From the NCBI GenBank assembly GCA_023382535.1, contig JAHDWA010000053.1, positions 9,991 through 73,990 on the forward strand: DNA of 64,000 nt. Reading direction: 5' to 3'. Within the stretch, counting starts at the first letter, position 1; each line of letters opens with the position of its first letter. The notes beneath the pieces were generated by a model that was not told the DNA's origin, made no database searches, and saw only the letters and a program-made list of their open reading frames with translations. Positions 33,037 through 41,471 of the stretch are shown here, piece by piece. The translations under genes were made by a program, and so were the position numbers. Source of the stretch: Anaerolineae bacterium. Its GTDB lineage: Bacteria; Chloroflexota; Anaerolineae; 4572-78; J111.

Positions 33037-33069
33037 AAGAGTATCACCGCCCAAAGATTTGCTGCTGGC

Positions 33070-33198
33070 CATGTCATTTCGAGCGATCCGCTGCGCGGGA
33101 GCGAGAAATCCCTACGGCGTCACTTTTCAGTATAGATTCGAGGGATTCCTCGCATCGTACCCTGTGGTATTCCACTGCGCTCCACTCGGAATGACATG
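33070..33198. repeat. MITE-like element with 14-bp terminal inverted repeats
   Basis: 129 bp bounded by CATGTCATTTCGAG and CTCGGAATGACATG, complementary at 13 of 14 positions. There is internal dyad symmetry around GAGAAATC/GAGGGATTCCTCGC and no coding capacity. It lies between the GH43 and AviRa-like genes. It resembles dispersed palindromic elements found in many bacterial genomes. Confidence 0.6.
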
Positions 33199-33235
33199 AG
33201 CAACCTGATTTCTATTTCCGATAAACTTTAATACA

Positions 33236-34006
33236 TCATCGAGCTTGGGTACGGGGCCGTAACAAAACGATCTGGCGTTTCCCCAGTTGAAAACGCTCAA
33301 CCCGCCGGTATTGAGCGTGACCAATCCGCTGCTTTTTATCGGCAACAATGGCTACGACCGCCCCCTCGGCTAATACCGGGATCAACCCCTGCAGCATCTG
33401 CCCTATCTGGCCTTCGGAAACGACCTGTGACGAAGTGGAAGCTTCCCAGGCCGTTTGTTGGCCATACGGCACATCAGCAATGATAATATCTACCCGCTCA
33501 TCTCCCAGGTGTTCAGTAATGACCCTCCTGTCCGACGCATTTGCTCTGAACAATCGTATTTCGAGGGGATGGCTCTTTTCCAACTTCAATACCTGATCTC
33601 TCAGAGTTTGAGCATGGCTGAGGGCTGTCCGGTGAGACGCTTTCTCATATCGTTCGATCAGGTTTGAGAGTTCGGCAATCCGGTCATTTATCCCCGCCGG
33701 AGTCAGCAGGTTCAAATTGCGTTTGGCTACCTCAAGGATCTCCGGGTCAACATCCGAAGCAATCATCCGTTCTATCTTCTCCCGGTGTAAACAGGCCAGG
33801 ACGGTCAGGTGATAGGCTCCGCCGCAGCAGGGATCGTAAAGAACACAGGGATTTGTCAAACCCTCCGCCTGACGAATGGCCCGGCACCGTTGAAAAATCT
33901 CACTGGCCAGCCTGATGGGCAGGGCAGGATGTCCCGGCAAGCTGTAGAAAACGCCGCCGCTGGCATAAGCAGAATAATCCTGCTTTTGAGCAAACTTGTA
34001 CTGCAC
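33236..34006 (-). CDS. AviRa-like 23S rRNA methyltransferase
   Basis: A 256-residue methyltransferase resembling AviRa, the avilamycin-resistance enzyme that methylates a guanine of 23S rRNA. It starts YKFAQKQDYSAYASGGVFYSLPGHPALPIRLASEIFQRC. The SAM motif is VLYDPCCGGAYHLTVLACLHR, the second acidic motif MIASDVDPEILEVAKRNL, and the catalytic loop IIIADVPYGQQTAW. The start is GTG at 34006, directly abutting the TAG of the AlkD-like gene, with GGA 8 nt upstream. Whether it gives antibiotic tolerance or is a housekeeping modifier cannot be decided here. Confidence 0.82.
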   Translation of the reverse strand: MQYKFAQKQDYSAYASGGVFYSLPGHPALPIRLASEIFQRCRAIRQAEGLTNPCVLYDPCCGGAYHLTVLACLHREKIERMIASDVDPEILEVAKRNLNLLTPAGINDRIAELSNLIERYEKASHRTALSHAQTLRDQVLKLEKSHPLEIRLFRANASDRRVITEHLGDERVDIIIADVPYGQQTAWEASTSSQVVSEGQIGQMLQGLIPVLAEGAVVAIVADKKQRIGHAQYRRVERFQLGKRQIVLLRPRTQAR

Positions 34007-34714
34007 CTATTTTTCCATTGCTTTACTTTTCAATTCTTGCGGCATTTTTTCGATGGCATAGCGCAGGGCAGTTCGCGGCATGGCCGCTTTGTGGGCCAGA
34101 ACATACTCAAAAACCTCTTGCTGGTGGGCCTGACTGGCAGCCTTCAGCATCCAACCGTACCCCTTTTGAACCAGGTCATCTTTATCCAAAAGAAGAATAT
34201 CGGCGATCTCCAAAACGTCTGGCAGGAATTTCCCCTGCCGGGCCGGAACAATCAGCGATACGGCCGCCGCTCGCCGCACCCAGCGGTTAGGGGATGTTCC
34301 CCAGGTTTTTAGATTGGACAAATAAACCGGATACATTTCCAGGAATGAGCCGATGGTATGGTTACAGAGCGTATCACACGAGGCCCAGTTGCTGACGTAA
34401 TCGTTGACCCATCTTTCGAAAACCAGGAAATCCTGGGGTTCGTAGGCTTTCCGCAGAGAATAGGACCAATGACAGGCAATAAAGCTTTCTTCCATATAGC
34501 CCGACTGCCAAAGCTCCTCACAGAGCTTAAAAATTTCCGCTTTACCCTGTCCCTTGATCTCTTTAAAATAGTCCTTCCCGATTTTGCTGACAACGGCGGT
34601 TTTCACGCCGTACAACCGGACCTGTTCCTTAAAAAAGTTTTGGCCGCTTCTTTGCGTATGTTCATCCGCATTTTGCTTCAACTCTTGTCTGATCTTATTT
34701 AGAATGTTGTTCAT
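34007..34714 (-). CDS. DNA alkylation repair protein (AlkD-like)
   Basis: A 235-residue all-helical HEAT-like protein of the DNA alkylation repair family, which excises alkylated bases. The family landmarks are FFKEQVRLYGVKTAVVSKIGKDYFKEI near the N-terminus, LCEELWQSGYMEESFIAC, the ...VNDYVSNWASCDTLCNHTIG segment with the catalytic Asp region, and NRWVRRAAAVSLI, then KGYGWMLKAAS. The start at 34714 follows GGGGAAAAG and is preferred over the longer frame at 34738. It sits upstream of, and abuts, the AviRa-like gene, so the two are probably one transcript. Confidence 0.88.
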   Translation of the reverse strand: MNNILNKIRQELKQNADEHTQRSGQNFFKEQVRLYGVKTAVVSKIGKDYFKEIKGQGKAEIFKLCEELWQSGYMEESFIACHWSYSLRKAYEPQDFLVFERWVNDYVSNWASCDTLCNHTIGSFLEMYPVYLSNLKTWGTSPNRWVRRAAAVSLIVPARQGKFLPDVLEIADILLLDKDDLVQKGYGWMLKAASQAHQQEVFEYVLAHKAAMPRTALRYAIEKMPQELKSKAMEK

Positions 34715-34771
34715 AGTATCTTTTCCCCACTCATACACCCCAGCATTCCTTTGGCTTAGTTAGCCCGCCTG

Positions 34772-35560
34772 TTAATAAGGTTGATCTGCCAATTCCCACC
34801 AAACGAAAGTTCCGAACATACCTAACAGACTCGCAAGAAGTACAATGATGTAGCTTACTATTCCAAGATGGGCATACTCTGGCCCGGCCATGCCTGCATA
34901 CAACGCTGGTACCGACCATGGGAAATATCCCCCCCAACCGGCTGCCGCGATGATTTGGGCCAATATCACCGCCAGTATCGCAGCGCCCATCGGCGGCAAA
35001 TAACCGCGTCCTGCGCTGGCAAAGAAAGCAATGGGGGTGGCGAGGGCAATTGTCAAACCGGCGGTAATCACCAGAGTGAGGGTGCCTTGGGCTAATAGCG
35101 CCGCCGATGTTGGCGGAAGGGCAACGGCTGTACCAACGCCGAGACCCATGAGATAGATAATCGCCGTCAATGCGGCTGACCACAGCGTAACGAGAATAAA
35201 CTTGGCGAATACGATAACAAAACGAGGCGTTGGCAACGCGAGCAGGTCTTTGATTGTTTGATCCGAATATTCTCGTCCAAAGACCCAACTGTTGATGAAA
35301 CTAAAAAGGATGATGCCGCCAATCGCAGTCGCTTGCGCAAGAAATCCCAGGTAAGTAGGCCAATCGGCTGTGCCAGCAACGATCTGCGCTTTGGCACTGA
35401 TCATTCCGAGGCGACGCGCCAGGTCGGGATCTTTCATGACAATCATAAAAAAACCACCCGCAAATGGAGCGAGCGAAAATCCTAAAACGGTCAATAACGG
35501 CAGCTTGGAACGACGCGCTTTTAGCAGTTCTACCCAGATAGCTTGAGAGATGTTGCTCAT
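34772..35560 (-). CDS. ABC-2 type exporter permease
   Basis: A 262-residue protein with six hydrophobic helices and no soluble domain. The first cytoplasmic segment VELLKARRSKLPLLTVLG is typical of ABC-2 permeases, and FGREYSDQTIKDLLALPTPR is the characteristic loop after TM2. Its ATG overlaps the stop of the ATPase gene by 4 bp (ATGA), so the two are coupled and form one exporter. Likely drug, peptide or lipid efflux; the substrate is unknown. Confidence 0.9.
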   Translation of the reverse strand: MSNISQAIWVELLKARRSKLPLLTVLGFSLAPFAGGFFMIVMKDPDLARRLGMISAKAQIVAGTADWPTYLGFLAQATAIGGIILFSFINSWVFGREYSDQTIKDLLALPTPRFVIVFAKFILVTLWSAALTAIIYLMGLGVGTAVALPPTSAALLAQGTLTLVITAGLTIALATPIAFFASAGRGYLPPMGAAILAVILAQIIAAAGWGGYFPWSVPALYAGMAGPEYAHLGIVSYIIVLLASLLGMFGTFVWWELADQPY

Positions 35561-36483
35561 TTTGTATTCTCATCATCCATGCCGACGAGGCGCAAAAAGT
35601 AATGCTCCAGGTCTTCTTGTTCGATGTTGAGCATCGTCGGCGCGTGTCCTGCATTGACCAATCGCGTGGCAATGTCATCTGGGCGTTCAAGGGCGACCTC
35701 GTCCTTCACTTCAATAATATCGTTAGCCCTAAGTTCAGCGGAGAATCCGGCGCCGACAAGTACCATGTGCGCTGTTCGACAATCGCGCGTACGAATCATA
35801 AGCCGCCGCCGCCGATTGCGTTGAAGCTCAGTGGCGTCGAGTTCTTGAAGCAAATGCCCTTGATGGATGATACCGATGCGATGGGCAAGCCGCGACACTT
35901 CGCCGAGAATATGACTTGACATGAAAACAGTAACGCCCTGCTCGCACGCGAGTTCGATGAGGAGGTTGCGGATTTCGACAATGCCTGCCGGGTCCAGCCC
36001 GTTTGCAGGTTCATCAAGGATGAGTAGTTCGGGTTCGTGCAATAGCGACTTGGCCAGCCCAAGACGTTGCGCATTGCCAAGTGACAGTGTTCCCGCCCGC
36101 CGATCTGCATAGGAGGTTAATCCCAGGCGTTCGATGATGTGCGCTACAGCTTGCGGCTGTGTGCCTGGACGCAGACGGCGCATCACTTCCAGGTTTTCGC
36201 GCACGGTAAGCTCCGGATAGGCATGAGGGGTTTCAACCAAGTGCCCGACTGAAGCCCACGGCAGCCTATCGCCAAGGCGAATTCGTGTTCCGAGTACCTG
36301 CGCTTCGCCTGTTGTCGGCTTGACCATGCCAAGCAGCATCCGAATCGTTGTTGTCTTACCCGCGCCATTAAGACCCAGGAACGCATAGATTTCGCCACGG
36401 GCAACACGCAAAGATAAGCCAGCTACGGCTGTTACATCACCATATTGTTTTGCTAGATTGTTAGTTTCGATGGCTACGTTCAT
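35557..36483 (-). CDS. ABC exporter ATP-binding protein (BcrA-like)
   Basis: A 308-residue ATPase of the bacitracin/ABC-2 exporter class. Walker A is GLNGAGKTT near residue 38, and Walker B is LLILDEPANGLDPAG near 160, with the H-loop in VFMSSHILGEVS. The signature is LSLGNAQR, a degenerate LSGGQ. The C-terminal 90 residues form the accessory domain usual for this group. It pairs with the permease immediately downstream. The start at 36483 is the first in frame. Confidence 0.92.
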   Translation of the reverse strand: MNVAIETNNLAKQYGDVTAVAGLSLRVARGEIYAFLGLNGAGKTTTIRMLLGMVKPTTGEAQVLGTRIRLGDRLPWASVGHLVETPHAYPELTVRENLEVMRRLRPGTQPQAVAHIIERLGLTSYADRRAGTLSLGNAQRLGLAKSLLHEPELLILDEPANGLDPAGIVEIRNLLIELACEQGVTVFMSSHILGEVSRLAHRIGIIHQGHLLQELDATELQRNRRRRLMIRTRDCRTAHMVLVGAGFSAELRANDIIEVKDEVALERPDDIATRLVNAGHAPTMLNIEQEDLEHYFLRLVGMDDENTK

Positions 36484-36543
36484 TTAAATGCATAAAGCTA
36501 CCTTAAAAAAGCTGCCTGGGCCACCCGCTGGAAATGCTGGATG

Positions 36544-36574
36544 CGATCCGTTCGCCCGAAACCGTCTTTCGGGA
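36544..36574 (+). repeat. Dispersed repeat, copy A (partial)
   Basis: Contains CGATCCGTTCGCCCGAAACC and GTCTTTCGGG, the core shared by copies B, C and D. Read as protein on the plus strand it gives AIRSPETVFREE, preceded by LGHPLEMLD. It sits downstream of the DinB gene, on the opposite strand. Confidence 0.7.
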
Positions 36575-36579
36575 AGAGG

Positions 36580-37152
36580 TCATCTTTGAGCGCGCACGAT
36601 AGTCTTCACTACTTCAAGTTCTCCCAAATGCCGGTGGATATGCCCCATGCAGGGCCGCATTAACAGGCCCCAGACCGGTTGATCGTAGAGATCGCCCACT
36701 TCTTCCATAAAGCCGGGGGTCTGATATTCGGGAAAGGCCGCCAAGCGCTGTCGTGTATCAAGGATCTGGTCTAAATCACTTTCGCTGCATTCCCCCAGCC
36801 AGGCGGAAATTGCCTGATGCACGCTATCCGCATATGCCATGACATCCGTTCGCGTGACCCTGCGCGCGATTTCATCCGCCTCGTCGAGGGAAATGCCGAC
36901 GCCAATCCCAAGCCGCTTCAAGGGCTGCCAATGGCTCCAGCGGTCCCCGTGTACCACTTCAGCGATGCCCCGGATCCAGGTTTGCACAAACGAGTCTTGC
37001 GTCCGGGGGATGTGCCAGACGGTATAGCCCAGCACATTCTGACCCGGCGCCAGGCGCATGAGCCACTCCTCATCCGTCAAATCACCGGCAATACCGTGAA
37101 AAACAGCATTGAGATTAGCGAACTGTTTTTGGAGATATGTGGTGATGTTCAT
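36580..37152 (-). CDS. DinB family protein
   Basis: A 190-residue four-helix-bundle protein of the DinB/YfiT-like metalloenzyme superfamily. Candidate metal-binding histidines are in YTVWHIPRTQDSF near residue 48 and in MGHIHRHLGELEVV near the C-terminus. Members include thiol-dependent transferases and many of unknown role. The start at 37152 is preferred because GGAAGGA lies upstream; the frame extends to 37227, into the TPR gene. It lies 23 bp downstream of the TPR gene and is probably co-transcribed. Confidence 0.85.
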   Translation of the reverse strand: MNITTYLQKQFANLNAVFHGIAGDLTDEEWLMRLAPGQNVLGYTVWHIPRTQDSFVQTWIRGIAEVVHGDRWSHWQPLKRLGIGVGISLDEADEIARRVTRTDVMAYADSVHQAISAWLGECSESDLDQILDTRQRLAAFPEYQTPGFMEEVGDLYDQPVWGLLMRPCMGHIHRHLGELEVVKTIVRAQR

Positions 37153-37174
37153 CGTTTTTTCCTTCCGTTCGAGA

Positions 37175-37570
37175 TTACCGGCGGAATGACTTTTTGCTTG
37201 GGTTGTGTTCATCGGCTTGATGGACAACGCCTAACTCAGCCGCAAGCTTGTAATACTTCTGCGCTTCGGCTTGATTACCCAGAATCTCGTAGGCATGCCC
37301 CAGATTCAGGTAGAGCGACGGATAGAAGGCTTTAACCTTGCTCTCTTCGACGGCATGAGCGCGCTTCAACGCCTCCTGATTCCAGCGAAGTATTTCCTCG
37401 GGATCATCCTGATAGCGAGCCACGTAATGAGCGGACACACATGCCTCAAAGTCATCCCTGGCTGCTTCCCAGGCCTGCATGAAGAGACTGCGGGCATCTT
37501 CAATTCTCCCTTCGAATTCGGCCTGTGTCCCTTCAACACAGAGTTTTATGACCGGATTGTCGAGGTCCAT
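37175..37570 (-). CDS. Small TPR protein
   Basis: A 131-residue protein with about three TPR-like helical pairs: EGTQAEFEGRIEDARSLFMQAWEAARDD, PEEILRWNQEALKRAHAVEE, and LYLNLGHAYEILGNQAEAQKYYKLAAEL. It has no signal peptide or enzyme motif and presumably scaffolds a protein interaction. It is followed at once by the DinB gene in the same direction. Confidence 0.85.
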   Translation of the reverse strand: MDLDNPVIKLCVEGTQAEFEGRIEDARSLFMQAWEAARDDFEACVSAHYVARYQDDPEEILRWNQEALKRAHAVEESKVKAFYPSLYLNLGHAYEILGNQAEAQKYYKLAAELGVVHQADEHNPSKKSFRR

Positions 37571-37613
37571 GCCTTACCTTTTCTTTCGCTATACAATGTT
37601 AGCCCTGTTCCAG

Positions 37614-37714
37614 CCGCCCAACGCCACGTCTAACCGGCGGCCTCGCAACCTTGACAAAACAACCAATGCGCTCCGTTCGCCCGAAACCGTCCTGCGGGAT
37701 GGGGGAGGAGCGGC
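37614..37714 (+). repeat. Dispersed repeat, copy B
   Basis: Starts with GCCCAACGCCACGTCTAACC, then GGCGGCCTCGCAACCTTGAC and the core CTCCGTTCGCCCGAAACCG. It reads RSPETVLRDGG on the plus strand. It lies between the TPR and isoprenylcysteine-methyltransferase-like genes. The right end seen in copies C and D (GGGGTTGGGTGCG) is missing. Confidence 0.75.
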
Positions 37715-37731
37715 AAAGAACGCCTTCTAGC

Positions 37732-38352
37732 CTAATGCCCGGATGTCGTTTTCTTTCCCAACCAGCGAGGTAGATAAGGTCCGGTACGTTTCATGTAGGC
37801 GATATATTCGTCTCCGAACCGCTCGATCATCATCTGCTCTTCTTTGGGAGTACGGACTACAATGGCCCAGACAAAACCCAATATCCCGGTCAGTCCAATG
37901 AACCAATTGGTCGAGATGAGAAAATAGCCGACCCATAATAAGACAAATGCGGTGTACATGGGATGCCGGACCCACTGATACGGCCCTTGCGTGACCAGGG
38001 TTTGATCTTTTTTGAGGGTCAGCGTGGTGCTAAAGTTTTGCCCCAGCGACCGGAGTACCCAGAAAAGGATGATGAGCGCAGCCAGCCCGACAATGAATCC
38101 GAACCATCGCAGCCAAGATGGTAAGGGCAGGGCAGACCATTTCATCAGGTGCGGATTGATACTGTAAACCAACATACCCGCCAGGCTTGCTCCCAATAAG
38201 AGAAAACGCGGCACAGCAATTATCATGCCCTCAGTCGCCGTATAGAATTTATCACGGGTGATGCCGATTGTCACCAGGTTACGTCCCCACAGGATAACAA
38301 AACCAACGGCGGTAAAGATAAAAAGCACCTGAAAAGTAGTTTCGGCGTCCAC
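37732..38352 (-). CDS. Isoprenylcysteine carboxyl methyltransferase family membrane protein
   Basis: A 206-residue integral membrane methyltransferase-like protein with about five TM segments. The conserved C-terminal SAM-binding stretch is TQGPYQWVRHPMYTAFVLLW, followed by EEQMMIERFGDEYIAYMKRT, the family hallmarks. Bacterial members modify small lipophilic or isoprenoid-like substrates that are mostly uncharacterised. A shorter family member is encoded at 60219-60653. Flanked on both sides by dispersed repeat copies B and C. Confidence 0.85.
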   Translation of the reverse strand: MDAETTFQVLFIFTAVGFVILWGRNLVTIGITRDKFYTATEGMIIAVPRFLLLGASLAGMLVYSINPHLMKWSALPLPSWLRWFGFIVGLAALIILFWVLRSLGQNFSTTLTLKKDQTLVTQGPYQWVRHPMYTAFVLLWVGYFLISTNWFIGLTGILGFVWAIVVRTPKEEQMMIERFGDEYIAYMKRTGPYLPRWLGKKTTSGH

Positions 38353-38382
38353 GATTTTCCTCCGGTCTCAATTTTATGGACC

Positions 38383-38502
38383 ACCTAACAGCGCGTCTAC
38401 CCGGCGGCCACGCAACATTGACGAAACGACCATACGATCCGTTCGCCCGAAACCGTCCTTGGGGATGCGGGAGGGGCGTAGAGAATACCTTTGGGGTTGG
38501 GT
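38383..38502 (+). repeat. Dispersed repeat, copy C (most complete)
   Basis: 120 bp that begins ACCTAAC and ends GTTGGGT, matching the RYYYAAC...GTTRRRY ends of integron attC sites. Inside, TCTAC (38396-38400) can pair with GTAGA (38478-38482). The spacers to the ends are unequal (6 and 13 nt), unlike a canonical attC. The core is the same as in copies A, B and D. Confidence 0.7.
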
Positions 38503-38545
38503 GCGTGCGGTTTTGAAGCAGGGGTTAGGGTTGACTCAAATTTCT

Positions 38546-38827
38546 TTATACAAATTCTATCTTGAGCCGTTTTCCAAGCGCCATTGCCGCTCGCTCAAGG
38601 GTTTGCAGGGTAACTGACTCATTGCCTGGGTCAAGTAACCGCTCTAAAGCCGCTCGGCTCGTCTCCATGCGCTCGGCCATCGCCGTTTTCGTCAGATTTT
38701 TCTCCCTCATTAATTCGGCAATTTGATAAGCAATGACCCGCTTAATGGCAACGGCTTCAGCTTCAGCCAGTAAGCCTTCTTCGGCCAGAAACTCATCAAA
38801 ATTGCTGCCCAGATGCTCTACTTTCAT
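38546..38827 (-). CDS. XRE antitoxin (HigA-like)
   Basis: A 93-residue protein with an HTH at about 38-85 (IAELMREKNLTKTAMAERME, then TSRAALERLLDPGNESVTLQ). This is the type that represses its own operon and neutralises the adjacent RelE/HigB-like toxin. Its start overlaps the toxin stop by 4 bp. The toxin-first order is the HigBA arrangement. Confidence 0.9.
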   Translation of the reverse strand: MKVEHLGSNFDEFLAEEGLLAEAEAVAIKRVIAYQIAELMREKNLTKTAMAERMETSRAALERLLDPGNESVTLQTLERAAMALGKRLKIEFV

Positions 38828-39174
38828 CCTTCTCCCCTTAATAACTTCAACCTTTGCTTGGCTAAGGCTAAATCATTGGCCGGTGTTTTCTGAGATTTCT
38901 TGATGAAACCGTGTAAAAGAACCATTTTTTCTCCACCGACGGTAAACAAGACACGAGAAATGCGGTCAGGTAAATCGGAGCGAACTTCCCATAAATTCTT
39001 ATCGAGTTCACGAACCAGGGGCATCCCCAGCGGCCAGCCGAACTGAACAGTTTTGATATCCTGGCCGATAATCTTTTTCTCCTCGTAGGCTAAAGATTTA
39101 AGCCATTCTCTAACAGGCTCGTTGCCACTCGCGGTTTTGTAGAACAGAACTTGAAGCTGTATTTCATCGGTCAT
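38824..39174 (-). CDS. RelE/HigB-like toxin (Gp49 family)
   Basis: A 116-residue protein with the phage Gp49/HigB signature: GNEPVREWLKSLAYEEKK, LWEVRSDLPDRISRVLFTV and LLHGFIKKSQKTPANDLALA. Relatives are ribosome-dependent mRNA interferases. It is coupled to the antitoxin gene by an ATGA overlap. It lies between repeat copies C and D, in the region where cassette-like organisation is suspected. Confidence 0.9.
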   Translation of the reverse strand: MTDEIQLQVLFYKTASGNEPVREWLKSLAYEEKKIIGQDIKTVQFGWPLGMPLVRELDKNLWEVRSDLPDRISRVLFTVGGEKMVLLHGFIKKSQKTPANDLALAKQRLKLLRGEG

Positions 39175-39594
39175 AGATAGAGTGTATCAAAATTGGTACG
39201 CAAGTCAAATGAGAACTTCAAATTTAGCCAAAGAGGCTAGAGAGATAAAATTTACTTGGAAGATTTAAACGAGCGGCTAATGCCACGCATCACCGGCGGC
39301 CACGCAACCTTGACGAAAAGGTTCGGCCAAAGCGCCAGCATTACTGACTAAACGGCCAGCCTCAGCCATCCAACTCATACGCTGGGTACGATCCGTTCGC
39401 TCGAAACCGTCCTTCGGGATGGGGGAGAGATGCAGAGAACACCTTTGGGGTTGGGTGCGTCCGGTTTTGAAGAAGCGGCGGGGTCAGCGATCGCCCCGCC
39501 GACTGTAACGTGGGCGGCAACGCTGGATTGAAACCACCACCGATTGCACAATCAATCCCGCTATACCTTGCTAGGCCATCTTCATTTAACCGGT
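39175..39594. other. Intergenic region carrying dispersed repeat copy D
   Basis: 420 bp with no supported gene. 39272-39457 is repeat copy D: ACCGGCGGCCACGCAACC, the core CGATCCGTTCGC, then GTTGGGT (39450-39456). It has an extra roughly 60 bp in the middle. GCATC (39287-39291) can pair with GATGC (39429-39433), at the place where copy C has TCTAC/GTAGA. The toxin-antitoxin promoter should lie in the left part, but no clear -35/-10 was chosen. The 78-codon minus-strand frame inside the repeat is not credible as a gene. Confidence 0.6.
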
Positions 39595-39975
39595 TCAATT
39601 AAGCCCTAGCGATGCTGCTCCCAATTGAATAAGTAACTGTTGTAGCAGTGTAAACGGGATTGAACCCATCTTATCTTTGACTGTTGCCATTGCTCTATTC
39701 CAAATCGTGTTATCTCGTGCAGCATCTATAAACTCATGTCCCTGCCACGTAAGCCTATTTGGTGACCAGTGAGGAGGATGACCAGTATTATGGAGTTCTG
39801 GAGCCGCTTCTATCAGACCCGCTTCATGCATAATCATTACATGGTAAGAAAGCACTTCATGGGAAAAACCAGGTATATTTAGGTCAATTGGATAACCAGG
39901 TATAAATGGTTGCTTCTCAATTTCTAAAAGGATTTGACGTACAAGATCCATGTTTCGCTTCATTTGCCATGTCAT
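39595..39975 (-). CDS. DUF2513 family protein
   Basis: A 126-residue protein beginning (after a short extension) MKRNMDLVRQILLEIEKQ, the DUF2513 signature. It continues FSHEVLSYHVMIMHEAGLIE and LTWQGHEFIDAARDNTIWNR, a winged-helix-like layout that suggests DNA binding. Such genes are common on phages and mobile elements. The start at 39975 has AGGTG upstream; MKR at 39963 is the alternative. The C-terminus IPFTLLQQLLIQLGAASLGLN resembles other members. Confidence 0.85.
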   Translation of the reverse strand: MTWQMKRNMDLVRQILLEIEKQPFIPGYPIDLNIPGFSHEVLSYHVMIMHEAGLIEAAPELHNTGHPPHWSPNRLTWQGHEFIDAARDNTIWNRAMATVKDKMGSIPFTLLQQLLIQLGAASLGLN

Positions 39976-40103
39976 TATTGCACCTAATTTAACTAATTTT
40001 AGTAGTGTTACCGCGCCGCTAAACGTCTAAAGACCACTCTAAAAAATACCGGCTTGGAGCATCAACCTGGCACCCTGATCGAGCGGTCTTTTGGGGAAAG
40101 ATA

Positions 40104-41135
40104 TTAAGGGACAGTCACAGTAATACCCCAACCTGCATCGGCTGTCACTTCAAGATAGTATTTACCATCACCCTCTAATTGTACAATCTGTTGACTTTTG
40201 CAATCGCCAATGCAATTTGCAGCAAGGTCTACTATATCGCCACGTTCATCAAGAACATCAATAATAAAGTTGCTTTCGCCCACGTGCCAACTATCAATAA
40301 TAACTACATCGGCACCAGTAACAGTAAAGCTAACAGTGTCGTCGCCCCTTCCTTGATATTTTAATATTATTGGTGTCGGTGTTGGCCCAGATGGGGTTGC
40401 TGGAGCAACCGAATTATTTCTTTGATTAGAGCGTGATGAAGAAGGAACCATAAAGATTAAGCAGACACAGAAAAGCAGACCCACAAGCCCCAGTGCTGCT
40501 AGAAAAGTGATAATGGGGCTACCCTTCTTTTTCTGTTGAGTAGGTTGTTGGATAATTACTGGCTGAGCTTGGGTAGGATGCTGACCAGTTATCAAATCCC
40601 GACCACAAAAACGGCAGACCTTAGCATCAGCCTTAATAGTTTCAGCGCAATATGGGCATTTTTTTGTTGATTCCCGTTTGAGTGACTTAAGTGGTTTAGG
40701 CGTGGCAGATTGTTGAGGCGGTAACTCTGATCCTGATCTCAATGGCCCTTTTGCTTCTGAGTTGTCAATAGGTTGTGGGCTAGTAACTTGGGACGGTTGT
40801 ATAGATGGTGTCGGGTCAGCTTTAAGTAATTGCTCTGCTTGTTGGGAAGGCGTCTCGACTTTTGGTATATCAGCCTTTATTGATTGACTAACTTGTTTTT
40901 GTTGAAGTTCAGCCAAACCGCGCTTTGCCGCTTCATTGTTGGGGTTGATTATTAGTACCCGCTCGAAGCATTGTCGTTTTTTGGTTATATCATCTGTGGT
41001 AACTGATAACCATAGCAAAGCCGTCTCATGATTAGGATTTGTTTTCACAAACGAAAGTAATAGTTTTTGACCAGTGATCTTGTCACCGCTCTTAATGGCA
41101 GCAATAGCTTGTTGGAGGATTTGAGTATCATCCAT
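40104..41135 (-). CDS. TPR / zinc-ribbon / single-TM protein
   Basis: 343 residues: an N-terminal TPR-like helical region (1-80, ALLWLSVTTDDITKKRQCFE), a Gln/Pro/Ser-rich linker, a double zinc ribbon at about 158-176 (CPYCAETIKADAKVCRFCGR), one TM helix at about 206-228 (ITFLAALGLVGLLFCVCLIF), a Pro/Thr linker and a C-terminal beta domain (about 255-343, ending YLEVTADAGWGITVTVP). The topology would place the ribbon inside and the beta domain outside. No enzyme motif is seen; a surface or stress-sensing role is conceivable but unproven. Confidence 0.8.
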   Translation of the reverse strand: MDDTQILQQAIAAIKSGDKITGQKLLLSFVKTNPNHETALLWLSVTTDDITKKRQCFERVLIINPNNEAAKRGLAELQQKQVSQSIKADIPKVETPSQQAEQLLKADPTPSIQPSQVTSPQPIDNSEAKGPLRSGSELPPQQSATPKPLKSLKRESTKKCPYCAETIKADAKVCRFCGRDLITGQHPTQAQPVIIQQPTQQKKKGSPIITFLAALGLVGLLFCVCLIFMVPSSSRSNQRNNSVAPATPSGPTPTPIILKYQGRGDDTVSFTVTGADVVIIDSWHVGESNFIIDVLDERGDIVDLAANCIGDCKSQQIVQLEGDGKYYLEVTADAGWGITVTVP

Positions 41136-41471
41136 TTTTCACTACACTTTCGACGTTGTACTAGCCACCCTACTTTGAAGTCATGGCATCCCGGTTATTG
41201 GATTCGCGGGTGTCCTCATAATACCACATTTCTTGGCTGTATTCCAGTGTTATCGAGAACCCGGCCCAAAATAGCAGCCAAGGAGAATTTGCCTCCAAAC
41301 TAAGGGCGGGATTAGAATGGGGCAACTTTTCAGAAGAAAAGGTAGCACCCCCTACCGGGGGCAGGTGGTCGTAGGTAGCAAGTAGCAGATAGCAAGAATT
41401 GCTGTCTGGATCTGGATACTGACCTCTGACTCCTGACTTCTGTCTACTGTTTTTCAGGAGGTTCTTAGCCA
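41136..41471. other. Intergenic region between divergent genes
   Basis: 336 bp separating the minus-strand TPR/zinc-ribbon gene from the plus-strand SerA-like gene. A short CCCCCTACCGGGGG near-palindrome lies around 41346. The 100-codon minus-strand frame here has no ribosome site or family match. Promoters for both genes should be here, but I cannot single them out with confidence. Confidence 0.4.

Noticed and set aside
38383..38502. Repeat copy C as a firm integron attC site
   Set aside because: The ends and inner arms fit loosely but the spacers are 6 and 13 nt and no integrase gene is in the window, so it is reported only as a candidate.
39362..39598. 78-codon minus-strand frame in repeat copy D
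   Set aside because: It is formed by the dispersed repeat, has no ribosome site, and has Pro/Gly/Leu-biased composition.
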